This document shows, one piece after another, positions 63,418 to 64,000 of a stretch of 64,000 nucleotides of DNA (the first letter of the stretch is position 1; every line of letters begins with the position of its first letter). The stretch is taken from contig NZ_LR743509.1 in assembly GCF_902712875.1 (NCBI RefSeq), positions 3,362,001 through 3,426,000 on the forward strand. The letters are read 5' to 3'. Source of the stretch: Hyphomicrobium sp. ghe19. GTDB lineage: Bacteria > Pseudomonadota > Alphaproteobacteria > Rhizobiales > Hyphomicrobiaceae. Made by a program: the position numbers and the translations under genes. Below the pieces are notes generated by a model. That model was not told where the DNA came from, did not search any database, and worked only from the letters and a program-made list of their open reading frames with translations.

Positions 63418-64000
63418 TTACTTGCCGAGAATGGCGATGTAGTCTTTCGCCCATTGCGAATAGGGCACGCAAGAGCTTTCCTTCTCGCACTTTGCCGTCG
63501 GCGTGCGCCAGAACCATATTTTGTCGAAGTTTTCGAAGCCGTTCGTCGCACAGCCCGTCTCCGTCAGCAGTTCGTTCCCCTTGCAGGCGGCCGGTACCGT
63601 CGGTACCGAACCAAACCACGAGGCCAGATCGCCCTGGAGCTTCGGGTTCAAGGAGTGCTCGAGCCACTTGTACGCGCAGTTCGGATGCTTGGCGTCGACG
63701 TGCATCATCGTCGTATCGGCCCAACCGGTCGCGCCTTCTTCGGGAATCGTCGAGGCGATGGGCTTCTTGTCGGCCTGCAGCAGGTTTACCTGATAGGGCC
63801 ACGAAGAGGATGCGACGACACCCTCGTTTTTGAAGTCATCGACCTGCACGGTCGCATCGTGCCAATAACGGCCGATGAGGGCGCGTTGCGCCTGTAGCAG
63901 CGCGACGGCTGCGGCATACTGCTCCTTGTTCAGCTCATAAGGATTCTTAATGCCGAGTTCCGGCCTCTTCTTGCTGAGGTAGAGCGCTGCGTCCGCAATG
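63418..64000 (-). CDS. ydcS: ABC transporter substrate-binding protein, YdcS-like, C-terminal part (cut by window end)
   Basis: About 193 codons are visible; the start lies beyond 64000. The C-terminal segment matches E. coli YdcS from memory: EEGATGWADTTMMHVDAKHP, NCAYKWLEHSLNPKLQGDLA, and CVPYSQWAKDYIAILGK. It binds polyamine in the periplasm. It is the first gene of the visible ydcSTUV-patD operon. Confidence 0.9.
   Translation of the reverse strand, partial: IADAALYLSKKRPELGIKNPYELNKEQYAAAVALLQAQRALIGRYWHDATVQVDDFKNEGVVASSSWPYQVNLLQADKKPIASTIPEEGATGWADTTMMHVDAKHPNCAYKWLEHSLNPKLQGDLASWFGSVPTVPAACKGNELLTETGCATNGFENFDKIWFWRTPTAKCEKESSCVPYSQWAKDYIAILGK

Noticed and set aside
1..64000. CRISPR array, tRNA or rRNA genes, insertion sequences
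   Set aside because: No direct-repeat spacer pattern, no cloverleaf sequence and no transposase motif was seen in any part of the window.

Overview
The window is about 60% GC with dense, short-gapped operons and no tRNA, rRNA, phage, IS or CRISPR. A hopanoid locus, a PQQ alcohol dehydrogenase of the lanthanide type, an ethanolamine-permease-like transporter and MEP-pathway genes point to an alphaproteobacterium of the Hyphomicrobiales, most like a Hyphomicrobium-type methylotroph. This assignment rests on gene content and recalled family resemblance; no database was searched.

Layout. 1-4190: the 5' end of a TonB-dependent receptor, then a membrane-fusion protein and a cellulose-synthase-like glycosyltransferase with a PilZ domain. 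4550-8810: three small membrane proteins leading into an APC permease, a perfect UUCG-loop terminator, then hypothetical genes and an ankyrin protein. 8816-11235: dihaem cytochrome c and PQQ dehydrogenase. 11513-14258: a degenerate histidine phosphatase, a cobalamin riboswitch with cbtBA, and a DUF1289 gene. 14400-15630: small secreted proteins, two of them tandem paralogues.

15689-36834 is a hopanoid superlocus. dxs and ispH supply isoprenoid precursors. hpnC, hpnD and hpnE make squalene and shc cyclises it. hpnH and hpnG add and trim the adenosyl side chain, and hpnI and hpnJ modify the bacteriohopanetetrol headgroup. hpnN, hpnM and an MlaA lipoprotein probably handle envelope transport. 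hpnK is not present in the window. A PQQ-type sugar dehydrogenase heads the main operon.

36968-45070: a TetR-controlled RND efflux pump with an SDR, and an ABC-2 exporter.

45080-59020 is the most unusual region. A coenzyme-B12-dependent diol dehydratase has its large and medium subunits fused. It is encoded with a cysteine hydrolase, a polyamine-type ABC importer and an SDR. Divergent from it are a phospho-lyase-like class III PLP enzyme and an aldehyde dehydrogenase. An AraC regulator and an APH-type kinase follow. The dehydratase keeps the catalytic residues but has Asp and Ala where the classical enzyme has Ser301 and Gln336. I infer a cationic amino-diol or amino-alcohol pathway without a microcompartment.

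59155-64000: a YdcSTUV-PatD putrescine uptake and oxidation operon that runs off the window end.
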